Shown piece by piece: positions 13,937-14,938 of a DNA stretch of 14,938 nt. Each line of letters opens with the position of its first letter. Positions within the stretch are counted from its first letter, which is position 1. The notes beneath the pieces were generated by a model. That model did not search any database and was not told where the DNA came from. It saw only the letters and a program-made list of their open reading frames with translations. The position numbers and the translations under genes are program-made. Source of the DNA: JAZKDW01 sp040387375 (lineage in GTDB: Bacteria; Pseudomonadota; Gammaproteobacteria; Burkholderiales; Burkholderiaceae_D); assembly GCA_040387375.1 (NCBI GenBank), contig JAZKDW010000066.1:1-14938 (forward strand), in the 5' to 3' direction.

Positions 13937-13961
13937 ACATTGACGCAGCAATCGTCAATGT
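13937..13961. repeat. perfect 9-bp inverted repeat overlapping a -35-like box
   Basis: ACATTGACG (13937-13945) and CGTCAATGT (13953-13961) are perfectly inverted with a 7-base spacer. The left arm contains TTGACG, a 5-of-6 match to a -35 box. TTTATA/TATATA-like sequence 18-20 bp further on could be its -10 box toward the enoyl-CoA hydratase gene. A regulator bound here would block that promoter. Confidence 0.5.
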
Positions 13962-14096
13962 TATTTATATACGGAACTTTCAATTTAAGTTAAATCAACA
14001 TCTGGCCAGAAAATTAATACAGTAATAAAAAAGATATTTCATAATCGACGCATTTCATAGAATGCGAGCAGTAATTCTGGCGCCGCCTTCACCAGC

Positions 14097-14102
14097 TACA
14101 AT
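14097..14102 (+). promoter_or_regulatory. -10 box candidate near the enoyl-CoA hydratase gene
   Basis: TACAAT (5 of 6 consensus) lies 39 bp before ATG 14142; the sequence 16-17 bp upstream (TTCTGG) is a weak -35 match. It could act alone or together with the TTGACG-based promoter further upstream. Confidence 0.35.
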
Positions 14103-14141
14103 CCTGTCATATCCATCAGATTTTTCATTTAGGAGCATTCA

Positions 14142-14918
14142 ATGAAGTACGAAAATATTCTTGTTGAAACACAAGGCAAGGTGGGACTCATCCGCCTTAA
14201 CCGTCCGAAAGCACTTAATGCATTGAATGATCAGTTGATGGACGAATTAGGCTCTGCACTGCTGGAGTTTGACGCTGACGAAAACATTGGATGCATGGTG
14301 ATTACCGGGAGTGAAAAGGCGTTTGCAGCCGGTGCCGATATCGGTGCAATGGCAGGTTATAACTATATGGATGTCTACAAGGCAGACTTCATCACGCGAA
14401 ACTGGGAGCAAATCCGGCGGGTAAGAAAACCGGTCATAGCGGCGGTGTCCGGTTTTGCGCTCGGAGGCGGATGTGAGCTGGCGCTGATGTGCGACTTCGT
14501 CATCGCAGCCGATACCGCGAAATTCGGTCAGCCGGAAGTAAAGCTCGGCACCATGCCAGGCGCAGGCGGCACGCAACGCCTGCCCCGGGCCGTATCAAAG
14601 TCCAAGGCCATGGACATGTGTTTGACAGCCCGCATGATGGACGCCGCCGAAGCAGAGCGTGCAGGCCTGGTCTCGCGTGTTGTTCCGGCAGACAAGCTCA
14701 TCGAGGAAGCGATGGCCGCCGCAGCTACTATTGCCGCCATGTCATTACCGGTGATCATGATGATCAAGGAATCGGTCAATCGCGCCTATGAAACTACGCT
14801 GGCGGAAGGCGTACAGTTCGAGCGCCGGCTATTCCATAGTACTTTCGCTACAGAGGACCAAAAAGAAGGAATGGCAGCATTCGTAGAGAAACGCTTGCCA
14901 AGCTTCCGCAACGTTTGA
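14142..14918 (+). CDS. short-chain enoyl-CoA hydratase (crotonase family)
   Basis: A 258-residue crotonase that adds water to trans-2-enoyl-CoA, giving L-3-hydroxyacyl-CoA, in beta-oxidation or related acyl-CoA catabolism in the cytoplasm. Motifs are NRPKALNALND at the N-terminus, AFAAGADIGAM (oxyanion-hole strand), GFALGGGCELALMCD with catalytic Glu112, and FGQPEVKLGTMPGAGGTQRLPR with catalytic Glu132. The two glutamates are 20 residues apart, as Glu144/Glu164 are in rat mitochondrial hydratase, so it is a true hydratase rather than an isomerase. AGGAG sits 7 nt before ATG 14142. It is monocistronic as far as the window shows; no beta-oxidation partner is adjacent. In Burkholderiales such genes are often called paaF-like or fadB1-like, but specificity cannot be read from sequence. 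Confidence 0.94.
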   Translation: MKYENILVETQGKVGLIRLNRPKALNALNDQLMDELGSALLEFDADENIGCMVITGSEKAFAAGADIGAMAGYNYMDVYKADFITRNWEQIRRVRKPVIAAVSGFALGGGCELALMCDFVIAADTAKFGQPEVKLGTMPGAGGTQRLPRAVSKSKAMDMCLTARMMDAAEAERAGLVSRVVPADKLIEEAMAAAATIAAMSLPVIMMIKESVNRAYETTLAEGVQFERRLFHSTFATEDQKEGMAAFVEKRLPSFRNV

Positions 14919-14938
14919 TATAGTTCGCCTCCCGTCGC

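Larger units (their letters stand above)
13649..14141. other. 490-bp AT-rich divergent intergenic region
   Basis: Between the hemerythrin gene (-) and the enoyl-CoA hydratase gene (+) no convincing gene is seen. An 81-codon minus-strand reading frame (13706-13951) lacks a clear ribosome site and family features. The stretch is noticeably richer in A+T than its neighbours, especially 13960-14060. It contains two inverted repeats (13853-13884 and 13937-13961) and promoter-like boxes on the plus strand, consistent with a regulatory region for the divergent genes or the remains of inserted DNA. Confidence 0.6.

Noticed and set aside
13706..13951. 81-codon minus-strand frame in the AT-rich gap
   Set aside because: No ribosome site, no recognisable motif, and its start lies inside the spacer of the 9-bp inverted repeat; could be a remnant but cannot be supported as a gene.
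1..14938. CRISPR array, prophage, toxin-antitoxin or defence cassette
   Set aside because: No regularly spaced direct repeats, no phage or transposase genes, and no nuclease/antitoxin-like small ORF pairs were found; the gene content is housekeeping.

Overview
The window is a chromosomal housekeeping segment of a betaproteobacterium, most likely of the order Burkholderiales and near the Oxalobacteraceae (Herminiimonas/Herbaspirillum-like). This is an inference from protein flavour, moderate-to-high GC content, and the gene order rpe-gph-trpE-trpG-trpD-trpC; no database search was possible. There is no phage, CRISPR array, intact transposase or defence island, and I see no undescribed multi-gene system. 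The interest lies in small elements between ordinary genes.

Layout. Positions 1-51 (-) hold the 5' part of a tRNA-Phe with its own promoter. Divergent from it (+) are a UbiH/COQ6-family flavin hydroxylase and a periplasmic DsbC-type disulfide isomerase, closed by a strong terminator at 2150-2196. Next (+) come an AcuI/YhdH-type acrylyl-CoA reductase and, one base later, an M61-family metallopeptidase with a PDZ domain. Tail-to-tail with these, on the minus strand, runs rpe-gph-[trp leader]-trpE-trpG-trpD-trpC (11088 down to 5529). Divergent from rpe is apaG (+). A 48-residue membrane protein (-) starts 14 bp from mltA (+). A hemerythrin-domain protein (-) converges on mltA. A 490-bp AT-rich gap then leads to an enoyl-CoA hydratase (+) that nearly fills the rest of the window.

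How the genes work together. trpE/trpG make anthranilate, trpD phosphoribosylates it, and trpC closes the indole ring. Upstream, rpe and gph are sugar-phosphate and phosphoglycolate enzymes. Between gph and trpE lies an unannotated 28-codon leader ORF with four Trp codons among its last eleven sense codons, followed by a hairpin and T6 run. This is a classical ribosome-mediated trp attenuator. 

Two different MITE-like inverted-repeat elements sit exactly at gene ends. One (5111-5498) has 18-bp perfect terminal repeats and a 5-bp direct repeat at the stop codon of the M61 gene, with a REP-like pair inside. The other (11612-11768) is a 157-bp near-palindrome flanked by TA dinucleotides, inserted in the apaG stop codon. 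Both occupy convergent junctions that would otherwise be only about 10-25 bp long. Another oddity is a hemerythrin protein in which one canonical iron-binding histidine is replaced by alanine.
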